NCBI GenBank assembly: GCA_022796315.1
Contig: JAAWIL010000270.1
Location: 1 to 5,404 of the forward strand
Direction of reading: 5' to 3'
Source: Oscillibacter sp.
Lineage (GTDB): Bacteria > Bacillota > Clostridia > Oscillospirales > Oscillospiraceae
DNA: 5,404 bases
Numbering within the stretch: the stretch's first letter is position 1; the number at the start of each line of letters is the position of its first letter. A model generated the notes under the pieces. That model searched no databases and was not told the origin of the DNA. It saw only the letters and a program-made list of their open reading frames with translations. Position numbers and translations under genes: made by a program. Shown here piece after piece: positions 1 through 5,404 of the stretch.

Positions 1-1
1 C

Positions 2-1816
2 AAGGACGTCATCATTGACGGCGAGGAGGTCACTCTGACCGAGGTGGGCGACAGCCTGTCCGAGCTCAAGACCACCACTCTGAACAACTGGTACGAGGTC
101 AAGTTCAAGGCCGACGAGACCGTGAAGAGCGTGACCCTGATCAATCCCGCGATTGATCGGACCACCGGCAGCGACCTTGATGCCGCCAATCATGGCGACT
201 ATCAGTTCTGCATCCATCCCGGCACGGTGGACCATCCCCTCGGTGGCGTCGCCAGCGGCAAGTATCCCCGGTTCGTGGGCAAGATCGAGGACGTCGAGAA
301 GGCCCAGGAGGACAACACCACCGGCAAGGTCATCCTCTTCGAGGATATGTACACCAACAACCATGCCATGCTGAACGGTGAGGACACCTATGGCGAGGGC
401 CTGAAGTACACCCTGGACACTGCCGGCACCAGCCTGCAGGTGAAGAACGCCACCGGCGGCACCGTCAAGGGCTTTGCGGTCTCCGGTAATGCCAAGACCG
501 TTCTGGTTCAGGATAAGCGCGTCATCAATAAGGATGGCGAGCCCATCAGCGTGATGGATTCCATCGAGTACTTCGACGGCGGACGTTCCGGCCTGGAGCG
601 CGCTGTGAAGAAGCTCAACCTGAACAACAAGGTGGCTGGCGAGTACTTCCGCGGCTTCGTGAGCGCTGTGTTCGAGAACGGCGTTGCTCAGACCGTGATC
701 ATCTACGAGAAGCTGCCCAACGACGTGAACTGGGGCGGCGATGAGACTCCCTCCAACATCCAGGTGACGATCGCCAACGGCAAGATCACCGTCACTCCCA
801 AGACCCCTGTTGGCGGCACCGTCACTGACGAGAAGCTGATGGCTGTTCGTAACGCTCTGCTCAAGGCGGGCTACGAGAACATCAACATTGCCCGGGATAA
901 TACCGGCAAGGTGACCGGCATCACCGCGACCAAGGATGACATCACTACCACCTTCGGCCACGAGGGCCTGAATCCCCTGGTTGTGTCCAGCATCTCTGTG
1001 AGCGGTACTCCCACCAAGGATACCTATGTTGAGGGTGAGGCCTTCGATCCCGCTGGCCTGACGATTACTGTCAACTATGCGGACGGCAGCTCTGACACCC
1101 TTGCGAATCTCACTGACGCGACCTATGTTGGCGGAAACAGCGGCAATGCTGCTCTGCAGACGAGCGACACCACTGTCACTGTGACCTATGCCGGCCAGAC
1201 CGCTACTGTTAGCGGTATCACCGTGTCTGCCAGAACCGTTGACAGCTTCACCGCTAGTGTCACGGCTGGCACCACCATCGAGGCTGCGTTCGGCAGCGCC
1301 ATTACCAAGGGTCAGCTGACTGGCCTGTCTCTGGAAGTCAGCTATGTTGGTGGCGGTACGGCTATGGTTTCCGGCACCGATGCTGGCGTGACGGTTCAGG
1401 CTGGTCAGTCGGTCGGCACCAAGGGTAACCAGCCCATTACGATTGAGTATGGTGGAAAGACTTCTACTGTGAGTGTTGCTGTTGATCCCACCACAAGTGG
1501 TACCGTGAGCGGCGCCCTGACCGGCTTCACCATTAGCGGGGCTGCCTTTACCGACAAGGCAGAGGGCGACACCATCTCCGTGACTTACACAGCTGACTCT
1601 AGTGCTACTGTCTTTGATCAGGCTGCTCTCAATGCGCTCGCTACTAGTGTTACTGGCACTGGCATTACCAACGGAACTATCACTTTGACGACTCCTGGTA
1701 CAGCTGACAGTTCTGCTGGTGCGGACGATGGCACGAAGGCCGTTGTTACGGTAAGCTTTGAGCTTGGTCCTGTTACCAACGCTACCACCAACCCGGCTCT
1801 CTCTTTCAGCACCTGA
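2..1816 (+). CDS. Large cell-surface protein with Ig-like (Big_3-type) modules, C-terminal part; probable S-layer/SLH-type protein (5' truncated by window edge)
   Basis: The reading frame is open from base 2 to a TGA stop, giving 604 visible residues; the true start and any signal peptide or SLH repeats lie upstream. The first ~240 residues are a mixed, charged region (NNWYEVKF, YFDGGRSGLERAVKKL) that I cannot assign. A short alpha/beta-like stretch follows (about 250-315). Residues ~328-409 read as a bacterial Ig-like module: the start SSISVSGTPTKDTYVEGEAF, then LTITVNYADGSS and VTVTYAGQTATVSGITVS are hallmarks of the Big_3-type fold. A second, more divergent module covers ~410-495, ending ITIEYGGKTSTVSVAV. 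The tail (~501-604) is Thr/Ser/Gly/Ala-rich and beta-prone. No C-terminal LPXTG sorting signal or membrane segment is present, so anchoring must come from upstream, which fits SLH-type attachment. Codon use is strongly C-ending in the first half and shifts to T-ending codons in the Ig-like part. The family (extracellular, Ig-like) is well supported; the S-layer role is inferred. Confidence 0.75.
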   Translation, partial: KDVIIDGEEVTLTEVGDSLSELKTTTLNNWYEVKFKADETVKSVTLINPAIDRTTGSDLDAANHGDYQFCIHPGTVDHPLGGVASGKYPRFVGKIEDVEKAQEDNTTGKVILFEDMYTNNHAMLNGEDTYGEGLKYTLDTAGTSLQVKNATGGTVKGFAVSGNAKTVLVQDKRVINKDGEPISVMDSIEYFDGGRSGLERAVKKLNLNNKVAGEYFRGFVSAVFENGVAQTVIIYEKLPNDVNWGGDETPSNIQVTIANGKITVTPKTPVGGTVTDEKLMAVRNALLKAGYENINIARDNTGKVTGITATKDDITTTFGHEGLNPLVVSSISVSGTPTKDTYVEGEAFDPAGLTITVNYADGSSDTLANLTDATYVGGNSGNAALQTSDTTVTVTYAGQTATVSGITVSARTVDSFTASVTAGTTIEAAFGSAITKGQLTGLSLEVSYVGGGTAMVSGTDAGVTVQAGQSVGTKGNQPITIEYGGKTSTVSVAVDPTTSGTVSGALTGFTISGAAFTDKAEGDTISVTYTADSSATVFDQAALNALATSVTGTGITNGTITLTTPGTADSSAGADDGTKAVVTVSFELGPVTNATTNPALSFST

Positions 1817-1847
1817 TCCTTCTTTGAAGGATTCTCCAAAAAAGATT

Positions 1848-1873
1848 GCCCCCGCTCCTTTCGGAGCGGGGGC
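1848..1873. terminator. Intrinsic terminator shared by the surface protein and tail-like genes
   Basis: A perfect 11-bp GC-rich stem (GCCCCCGCTCC / GGAGCGGGGGC) with a TTTC loop starts 31 bases after the surface-protein stop. On the + strand it is followed by TTCCCCTTTG, a poor T tract. On the - strand it is followed by AATCTTTTTT, a better one, so it probably stops both convergent transcripts. A smaller 7-bp hairpin (ATCCTTC, TTT, GAAGGAT; 1816-1832) sits directly on the surface-protein stop codon. Confidence 0.85.
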
Positions 1874-1886
1874 TTCCCCTTTGTCC

Positions 1887-2339
1887 TCAGCTCAACTTAT
1901 AAAAGGCGACCACGTGATAAAGCGCATTCGTCGTGTTCAGCTGGTTTTCCATATAGTCTGTTTGCAGGGACATCTGGTTTCCGCTCCAGGTGACCGATAA
2001 GGTGGAACCGGCAAAGGAATAGCTCTGACCGCTGGAATAGGTATGGCCGAGAATCCGTCCCTCCCCCCCGAACCCCATGGCGATGGAGCTGCCGCCGAAA
2101 ATGATAAAGAAGTCGGGGCGTCCGGCGGAAAAGTTGATTCTAGTGGGGTGGTTCGAGCCGCACTCGCCGGTGCCGGTGTAGGTGAAGGTCTCCATGCGGC
2201 AGTTGCCCCTGGCGGTCAGGGCGGCGGCGTGGGCGGCCAGGGCGGTCTCAATCTTCAGGTTGTCGGCGTTGAAGTCCTGCATGAGGATGCGGTCGGCGGC
2301 GTCCCACTGGGAGAGCTTGAATTTGGCTGTCTGTTTCAT
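1887..2339 (-). CDS. Phage tail-fibre-like small protein (150 aa), isolated
   Basis: The start is ATG at 2339, preceded by a perfect AGGAGG (2349-2354) nine bases upstream; the stop is TGA at 1887. The N-terminus QWDAADRILMQDFNADNLKI (residues 11-30) matches a pattern I know from Firmicute prophage tail-associated proteins, in which a W...D.....DFNADN..KI segment is followed by a helical stretch (here 31-44, Ala-rich). The segment GNCRMETFTYTGTGECGSN (45-63) and the beta-rich, Gly/Ser-rich remainder ending YHVVAFYKLS resemble the receptor-facing distal part of such proteins. There is no signal peptide or membrane segment. It is complete, but no other phage gene lies beside it here: its neighbours are a convergent surface-protein gene and a divergent LysR gene. 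It could be a prophage remnant, a part borrowed by a tailocin elsewhere, or a domesticated host gene. The family call rests on recalled motif patterns, not on a search. Confidence 0.7.
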   Translation of the reverse strand: MKQTAKFKLSQWDAADRILMQDFNADNLKIETALAAHAAALTARGNCRMETFTYTGTGECGSNHPTRINFSAGRPDFFIIFGGSSIAMGFGGEGRILGHTYSSGQSYSFAGSTLSVTWSGNQMSLQTDYMENQLNTTNALYHVVAFYKLS

Positions 2340-2354
2340 GGATCAGATCCTCCT

Positions 2355-2387
2355 GTTTTGTTATTTGTCCAACAGTTGTAACAAAAC
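2355..2387. promoter_or_regulatory. Inverted repeat abutting the Shine-Dalgarno of the tail-like gene (operator or leader hairpin)
   Basis: A perfect 9-bp inverted repeat, GTTTTGTTA (2355-2363) and TAACAAAAC (2379-2387), is separated by 15 bases. Inside the spacer CAAC-A-GTTG (2370-2378) forms a second small palindrome. On the - strand the repeat ends directly at the AGGAGG ribosome site of the tail-like gene. It may be a repressor operator or a leader hairpin affecting translation. The palindrome is directly visible; the function is inferred. Confidence 0.45.
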
Positions 2388-2401
2388 CCCCGCCCGCGGG
2401 G
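2380..2401 (-). terminator. Weak terminator-like hairpin in the leader of the tail-like gene
   Basis: Read on the - strand, CCCCG, a CGGG loop and CGGGG form a 5-bp all-GC stem, followed by GTTTTGTT. No gene on that strand lies directly upstream inside the window, so if functional it would act as an attenuator on a long leader transcript rather than as an end-of-gene terminator. Its T tract is also one arm of the inverted repeat next to the ribosome site. The stem is short and may be coincidental in GC-rich DNA. Confidence 0.25.
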
Positions 2402-2403
2402 CC

Positions 2404-2535
2404 AATGCTGCACGTCCGGATGCAACACAGGAGGAAAAAGTTTTGGTCCGGCGTTTGGGGTGCCCCAGCGGGGTGCCGGGGCAGAGCCCCAGCCCCTTGA
2501 CTTTCGCCGGATCGCGCACCCCTTTAAAATCTCCG
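2404..2535. repeat. Non-coding GC-rich, repeat-like intergenic DNA
   Basis: The gap between the tail-like gene and the LysR promoter contains nested repeats: a near-palindrome TGCTGCA...TGCAACA (2406-2427), a direct repeat GGGGTGCC (2457-2464 and 2470-2477), and a hairpin GGGGC-AGA-GCCCC (2478-2490). An AGGAGG at 2429-2434 has no start codon near it. Runs such as GGGGCTCTGCCCC are typical of dispersed extragenic repeats in GC-rich bacteria. I see no convincing gene here. Whether it is truly multicopy cannot be judged from one copy, and the borders are approximate. Confidence 0.35.
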
Positions 2536-2573
2536 TATTCCAATACCGCACTGCCTCCGCCCATTCGCTGACC

Positions 2574-2602
2574 TTGATTTTTTACAGAAATTGTGCTATA
2601 CT
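2574..2602 (+). promoter_or_regulatory. Sigma-A type promoter of the LysR gene
   Basis: The -35 box is TTGATT (2574-2579) and the -10 box TATACT (2597-2602), separated by exactly 17 bases. A TG one base before the -10 (2594-2595) makes it an extended -10 promoter. Transcription should start near 2609, leaving a leader of about 55 bases before the ATG at 2664. Between the boxes lies ATTTTTTACAGAAAT (2577-2591), a weak T-N11-A palindrome that could be an autoregulatory LysR site. Confidence 0.75.
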
Positions 2603-2650
2603 TCATCAAAATACCCCTGTTTCACTCCTTCAATCAGTCGTCCAAAGCGT

Positions 2651-2654
2651 GAGG
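2651..2654 (+). promoter_or_regulatory. Ribosome binding site fixing the LysR start
   Basis: GAGG lies nine bases before the ATG at 2664. It is modest, but together with the promoter at 2574-2602 and the conserved LysR N-terminus beginning at this ATG it decides the start over the longer in-frame possibility at 2460, which would lie upstream of the promoter. Confidence 0.6.
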
Positions 2655-2663
2655 TCTTTCGGG

Positions 2664-3587
2664 ATGGATCTGAAATTACTGGAAAATATCGTCGCCGTCG
2701 CGGAGGAGCGCAGCATCTCCCGCGCCGCCGAGCGCCTGTTTATCTCTCAGCCCGCCCTGAGCCAGCAGATTTCCAAGCTGGAGGCGCAGCTGGGCACGCC
2801 GCTCTTCTTCCGCGGAAAGCAGAACCTCTCTCTGACCCAGGCCGGGAAGGTCTATGTGGATCACGCGATCCGAATTCTCAACATCCGCAACGACGCGTAT
2901 AACCAGATCTACGATATCGCGGCCAGCCGGAAGGGCTCCATCTCCATCGGCGTCTCTCCCGGCCGCAGCCCCATGATCGTCTCCATGGTCTACGCCAAAT
3001 TCCAAAAGGAATTTCCCGATTTCACGGTGCAGGTATTCGACTATCACTGCACCATGACCGAGGAGCTGCTGGCCCAGGGGCGGCTGGACCTGGGCTTTTC
3101 CCTTTTGACGGATGATGAGGTCTCCTCCAAGCTCCCCATCTCTCACATCCAGCTGGAGCGGCAGGACATGTATCTGGTCGCCTCCCGGAATCACCCGCTG
3201 GCCTCCCGCTACCACCAGGGGTCCAAGTGCCCGGTCATTGATCTGAAGCTCTTTCGGCAGGAGCCCTTTGCCCTCCCCACCAAGGGGGCCAAGATCCGCT
3301 GCTTTGCCGACGAGCTCTTTGCCCTGCACGGCATGAATCCCGTTATCCACTATGAGGTCTTCAACGTGCAGGCCATCACCGCCGTTGTCAGCCGCAGCAA
3401 GCTCTGCACCATCATCCCCGCCAGCTTCCTTCCGGAGGACGACAATCTCATCCACTTCCGCCTGAAGCCCAACCGCTTCATGGACTTTGCCATCTGCTGG
3501 AACTCCAACCACCACGTCACCACGGCGGAGCAGTATTTTATTCATCTCTGCCAGGAATCCTACAAGCAGTACCGGCTTCTCTCATAA
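2664..3587 (+). CDS. LysR-family transcriptional regulator
   Basis: This is a 307-residue protein, the usual LysR length. Residues 1-62 form the winged helix-turn-helix: MDLKLLENIVAVAEERSISR, AAERLFISQPALSQQISKLE (recognition helix) and LGTPLFFRGKQNLSLTQAG. A linker helix (about 63-88) should drive dimerisation. Residues ~91-300 are the periplasmic-binding-protein-like effector domain, with the typical GSISIGVSPGR opening, LLAQGRLDLGFSL (about 135-147), the DMYLVASRNHPLA segment, and a late AVVSRSKLCTIIPASF segment. Such proteins bind T-N11-A sites in the cytoplasm and switch genes in response to a small molecule, often a carboxylate. The effector cannot be read from the sequence. The gene has its own promoter and ends at a strong terminator, so it is a single-gene unit. 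Its divergent neighbour is the tail-like gene; the CoA-transferase is convergent, not in the classic divergent position, so a regulatory link to it is only a guess. Confidence 0.93.
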   Translation: MDLKLLENIVAVAEERSISRAAERLFISQPALSQQISKLEAQLGTPLFFRGKQNLSLTQAGKVYVDHAIRILNIRNDAYNQIYDIAASRKGSISIGVSPGRSPMIVSMVYAKFQKEFPDFTVQVFDYHCTMTEELLAQGRLDLGFSLLTDDEVSSKLPISHIQLERQDMYLVASRNHPLASRYHQGSKCPVIDLKLFRQEPFALPTKGAKIRCFADELFALHGMNPVIHYEVFNVQAITAVVSRSKLCTIIPASFLPEDDNLIHFRLKPNRFMDFAICWNSNHHVTTAEQYFIHLCQESYKQYRLLS

Positions 3588-3594
3588 CCCGCCC

Positions 3595-3632
3595 AAAACT
3601 CCCTGCCGTGAACGAACACAGCAGGGAGTTTT
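3595..3632. terminator. Bidirectional terminator between the LysR and CoA-transferase genes
   Basis: A perfect 12-bp stem, AAAACTCCCTGC (3595-3606) with GCAGGGAGTTTT (3621-3632), starts 7 bases after the LysR stop. The 14-base loop can pair a little further (GTG/CAC past one mismatch). Because the arms carry AAAA and TTTT at their outer ends, each strand provides a T run, so it should terminate both convergent genes. Confidence 0.88.
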
Positions 3633-3677
3633 CGATTTCCGCCGGTTTTCAGGAAACGCAAACGCGCTCCGCGCATC

Positions 3678-3696
3678 GGCGGACCCGCGGTCCGCC
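3678..3696. repeat. Compact GC-rich hairpin downstream of the CoA-transferase gene
   Basis: GGCGGACC, a CGC loop and GGTCCGCC form a perfect 8-bp stem 37 bases past the CoA-transferase stop codon. It has no T tract on either strand, so it is not a classic intrinsic terminator. Short GC imperfect palindromes flank it (GCGC-TCC-GCGC at about 3664-3674 and GCGC-TCCG-GCGC at about 3715-3726). It could protect the 3' end of the mRNA or be a repetitive extragenic palindrome. Confidence 0.5.
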
Positions 3697-3733
3697 AGTT
3701 GACTCTATCATTGGGCGCTCCGGCGCGTACCGG

Positions 3734-5290
3734 TCACTTCAGCCCCATCAAGCCCTCGGAGAAAATGCGCGGGTCCATCCGCTCCGGCCCTCCGGCCTCC
3801 ATCTTGGGCCGGAACCCCATCACATCCAGAATCTGCGTCTGCACATCCACGCCGGGCGCCGCCTCCGTCAGATAGACGCCGTCCGGCCGCAGCTCAAATA
3901 CCGCCCGCTCGGTGATGTATATGACGGGCTGTCCCGTCTTTCTGGCGTATTGGCCGGAGAAGGTAATCTGCTCCACGCTGTCAATCAGCTTCCGCTCCCG
4001 GCCCTCCTGGTCAATCACCAGCCGCCCGTCCTCCACATGGGTTTTGATGCCGCCCGCGGTAAACGTTCCGCAGAAAAAGACCTTCTTGGCGTTCTGCGTG
4101 ATGTTGACAAACCCGCCGCATCCGGCAATCCGGGGCCCGAACTTGGATACGTTGATATTCCCGTCCCGGTCCATCTGGGCCAGGCCCAAAAAGGCCAGAT
4201 CCACGCCGCCGCCGTCATAGAAGTCAAACTGATACGGCTGGTCCAAAATCGCCTCCACATTGACCGAGCCGCCAAAGCGCGGGCCGCCCTGAGGCACACC
4301 GCCCACCGGGCCGGCTTCCACCGTCAGCGTCATGTAGTTCCCGATGCCCTCCTCGTTGGCAACCAGGGAGATGTACTCTGGAATGCCGATTCCCAGGTTC
4401 ACCACCGTGTTGGGCTCCAATTCCATGGCGGCCCGCCGGCCGATGATCTTCTTGGCACTCATGGCGGGGTATTCCAGGCTGTCCAGCGGGAGGCGGAAGT
4501 CTCCGGTCATGGAGCCGTCATATTCGCAGGTCTGGCACTGTGTGTGGTCTTCTTTGTTCTCGCAGACCACAATGGCATCCACATAGATTCCAGGGATCTT
4601 CACCAGCTTGGGGTCCAGCGTGCCGCTCTGCACTACGCGCTCCACCTGGACGATCACCCTGCCGCCGCTGTTCTTCACCGCCTGGGCAATGGAGGTGGCC
4701 TCGGTGGTGCAACACTCCCGCTCCAATGTTACATTGCCGTCCTCGTCCGCATACGTGCCGCGGATCAGGCCCACATCAATCGGAAACGCCTTATACAACA
4801 GCCGCTCCTGCCCCAGAACCTCCACCACCTCCACGATGTCCTCCGTGGTGACGGCATTGAGCTTTCCGCCCTCAATCCGGGGGTCCGCGAACGTGTTCAA
4901 TCCCACATGGGTCAGCGTGCCCACTTTGTGGGCGGCAATGTCCCGGAACAGCTGGGCCAGCGTGCCCTGCGGCAGGTTGTATGCCTCCAGGCGGTTGGCG
5001 TTGATGAGCTTCCCCAGCTCCGGCACCATGTTATAGTGTCCTCCGATCACGCGCCGGAGCATTCCGTCGTGGGCAAAGTGCTCGGCGCCGCTGCCGTCGC
5101 GGTTGCCCTGGGCCGCCGCGTAGAACAGCGTCAGCCTCTTGGGGGAGCCGGTTTCCAGAAACCGCTTCTCCAGCGCCTTGGTCAAGGCCTCCGGCATAGC
5201 GCTGGCCACAAATCCGCTGGGGGAGATGGTCATGCCGTCCTGTACCATCTGTGCGGCCTCCGCCGCAGTGATTACCGGTTTTTTCGCCAT
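3734..5290 (-). CDS. Acyl-CoA:acetate/3-ketoacid CoA-transferase (class I, YdiF/propionate CoA-transferase type)
   Basis: This 518-residue single-chain enzyme has both halves of a class I CoA-transferase fused, matching the usual ~520-530 residues of YdiF and propionate CoA-transferase. It moves CoA from an acyl-CoA to an acid such as acetate through a glutamyl-CoA intermediate, in the cytoplasm. The N-terminal half (about 1-285) carries SPSGFVASAMPEAL near its start and RGTYADEDGNVTLERE (177-192). The C-terminal half opens with VVNLGIGIPEYIS (296-308). The expected catalytic glutamate is E325 in TVEAGPVGGVP, which agrees with the known position in propionate CoA-transferase. GCGGFVNITQNAKKVFFCGT (390-409) is typical of the family. 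The start is ATG at 5290 with GAGGAG (5297-5302) six bases upstream. The gene is intact and alone in its transcript within the window. Which acyl group it prefers (propionyl, butyryl, acetoacetyl or other) cannot be told. Its upstream DNA is repeat-like and I find no clear promoter there. Confidence 0.93.
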   Translation of the reverse strand: MAKKPVITAAEAAQMVQDGMTISPSGFVASAMPEALTKALEKRFLETGSPKRLTLFYAAAQGNRDGSGAEHFAHDGMLRRVIGGHYNMVPELGKLINANRLEAYNLPQGTLAQLFRDIAAHKVGTLTHVGLNTFADPRIEGGKLNAVTTEDIVEVVEVLGQERLLYKAFPIDVGLIRGTYADEDGNVTLERECCTTEATSIAQAVKNSGGRVIVQVERVVQSGTLDPKLVKIPGIYVDAIVVCENKEDHTQCQTCEYDGSMTGDFRLPLDSLEYPAMSAKKIIGRRAAMELEPNTVVNLGIGIPEYISLVANEEGIGNYMTLTVEAGPVGGVPQGGPRFGGSVNVEAILDQPYQFDFYDGGGVDLAFLGLAQMDRDGNINVSKFGPRIAGCGGFVNITQNAKKVFFCGTFTAGGIKTHVEDGRLVIDQEGRERKLIDSVEQITFSGQYARKTGQPVIYITERAVFELRPDGVYLTEAAPGVDVQTQILDVMGFRPKMEAGGPERMDPRIFSEGLMGLK

Positions 5291-5308
5291 ATGTCTCTCC
5301 TCACCTTC

Positions 5309-5404
5309 TTAGAGCCTGTTTAAAATCTCCCCGCGCATGTCTTGGCGGCGTATTTTCCGCCCTGACTGCGTTAAAAATCCTTGCCATCCGTCAGGATGCC
5401 TGCG
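5309..5404. repeat. Probable end of a MITE-like dispersed repeat (continues beyond window)
   Basis: From TTAGAGCCTGTTTAAAATCT (5309-5328) to the window edge the DNA is non-coding and rich in small stems: GGCGG...CCGCC (5344-5361) and CATCC-GTCA-GGATG (5385-5398). TTAGAGCCTGTTTAAAATC resembles terminal inverted repeats of small non-autonomous elements I recall from related genomes. The second end is outside the window, so this is a resemblance only. The element begins 7 bases before the CoA-transferase ribosome site. Confidence 0.45.

Noticed and set aside
44..1816. A gene start at GTG 44 for the surface protein, with GAGGAGG at 23-29 upstream.
   Set aside because: The frame is open and protein-like back to base 2 with the same codon style, the spacing to the GTG is a long 14 bases, and GAGGAGG simply encodes Gly-Glu-Glu-Val. 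The gene continues upstream.
2043..2571. Two + strand open frames (2043-2381 and 2182-2571) overlapping the tail-like gene.
   Set aside because: No ribosome site and no recognisable motifs, and the - strand gene here has a perfect AGGAGG and a family-like N-terminus.
2460..2663. A 68-residue N-terminal extension of the LysR protein.
   Set aside because: The extension runs through GC-rich repeat-like DNA and through the promoter itself; LysR proteins begin at the M-D-L-K-L-L motif, which starts at 2664.
2676..3545. A 289-codon - strand open frame opposite the LysR gene.
   Set aside because: Its composition is Gly/Asp/Val-rich without family motifs, and it mirrors the codon periodicity of the LysR gene.
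3608..5323. A long + strand open frame of 571 codons opposite the CoA-transferase gene.
   Set aside because: It is antisense to a clear, full-length enzyme, has a His/Leu/Arg/Gly-rich composition without recognisable domains, and starts inside the terminator. It is a by-product of high GC and codon bias.
2523..5330. A 12-base match TTTAAAATCTCC at 2523-2534 and 5319-5330, possibly the second end of the same repeat.
   Set aside because: One or two 12-base matches are expected by chance in a window of this size, the flanks differ, and the orientation is direct rather than inverted.
1..5404. CRISPR array, tRNA/rRNA genes, toxin-antitoxin pair or other defence system.
   Set aside because: No regularly spaced repeats, no cloverleaf or rRNA-like sequence, and no paired small genes were seen on either strand.

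Overview
The window looks like a chromosomal segment from a GC-rich, gut-type Firmicute, most likely an Oscillospiraceae relative (Flavonifractor, Lawsonibacter or Oscillibacter-like). This is inferred from gene content, strong AGGAGG/GAGGAG ribosome sites, a sigma-A style promoter, and a surface protein built from bacterial Ig-like modules. No rRNA, tRNA, CRISPR array or transposase gene is visible.

Layout from left to right: (1) the 3' part of a large surface protein gene on the + strand, probably an S-layer or SLH-type protein whose start lies outside the window, ending at a strong hairpin terminator; (2) a small convergent gene on the - strand encoding a phage tail-fibre-like protein, with no other phage gene beside it here; (3) a 324-base non-coding stretch with a palindrome abutting the ribosome site of the tail-like gene, GC-rich repeat-like DNA, and a very good promoter; (4) a LysR-type regulator on the + strand; (5) a 146-base gap with a near-perfect bidirectional terminator and a second GC-rich hairpin; (6) a full-length class I acyl-CoA:acetate/3-ketoacid CoA-transferase on the - strand; (7) about 95 bases at the right edge that resemble one end of a non-coding, MITE-like dispersed repeat.

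The genes do not form an operon. Each appears to be its own transcription unit: surface protein and tail-like gene converge on one terminator, and LysR gene and CoA-transferase converge on another. The only divergent pair is tail-like gene and LysR regulator. The CoA-transferase exchanges CoA between short-chain acids, which fits a fermentative anaerobe. Nothing in the layout shows that the LysR protein controls it.

I do not see a convincing new multi-gene system. The points most worth a second look are the codon-use shift inside the surface protein, the isolated tail-like gene with its structured leader, the fully overlapping opposed promoter candidates ahead of the LysR gene, and the repeat end directly upstream of the CoA-transferase.
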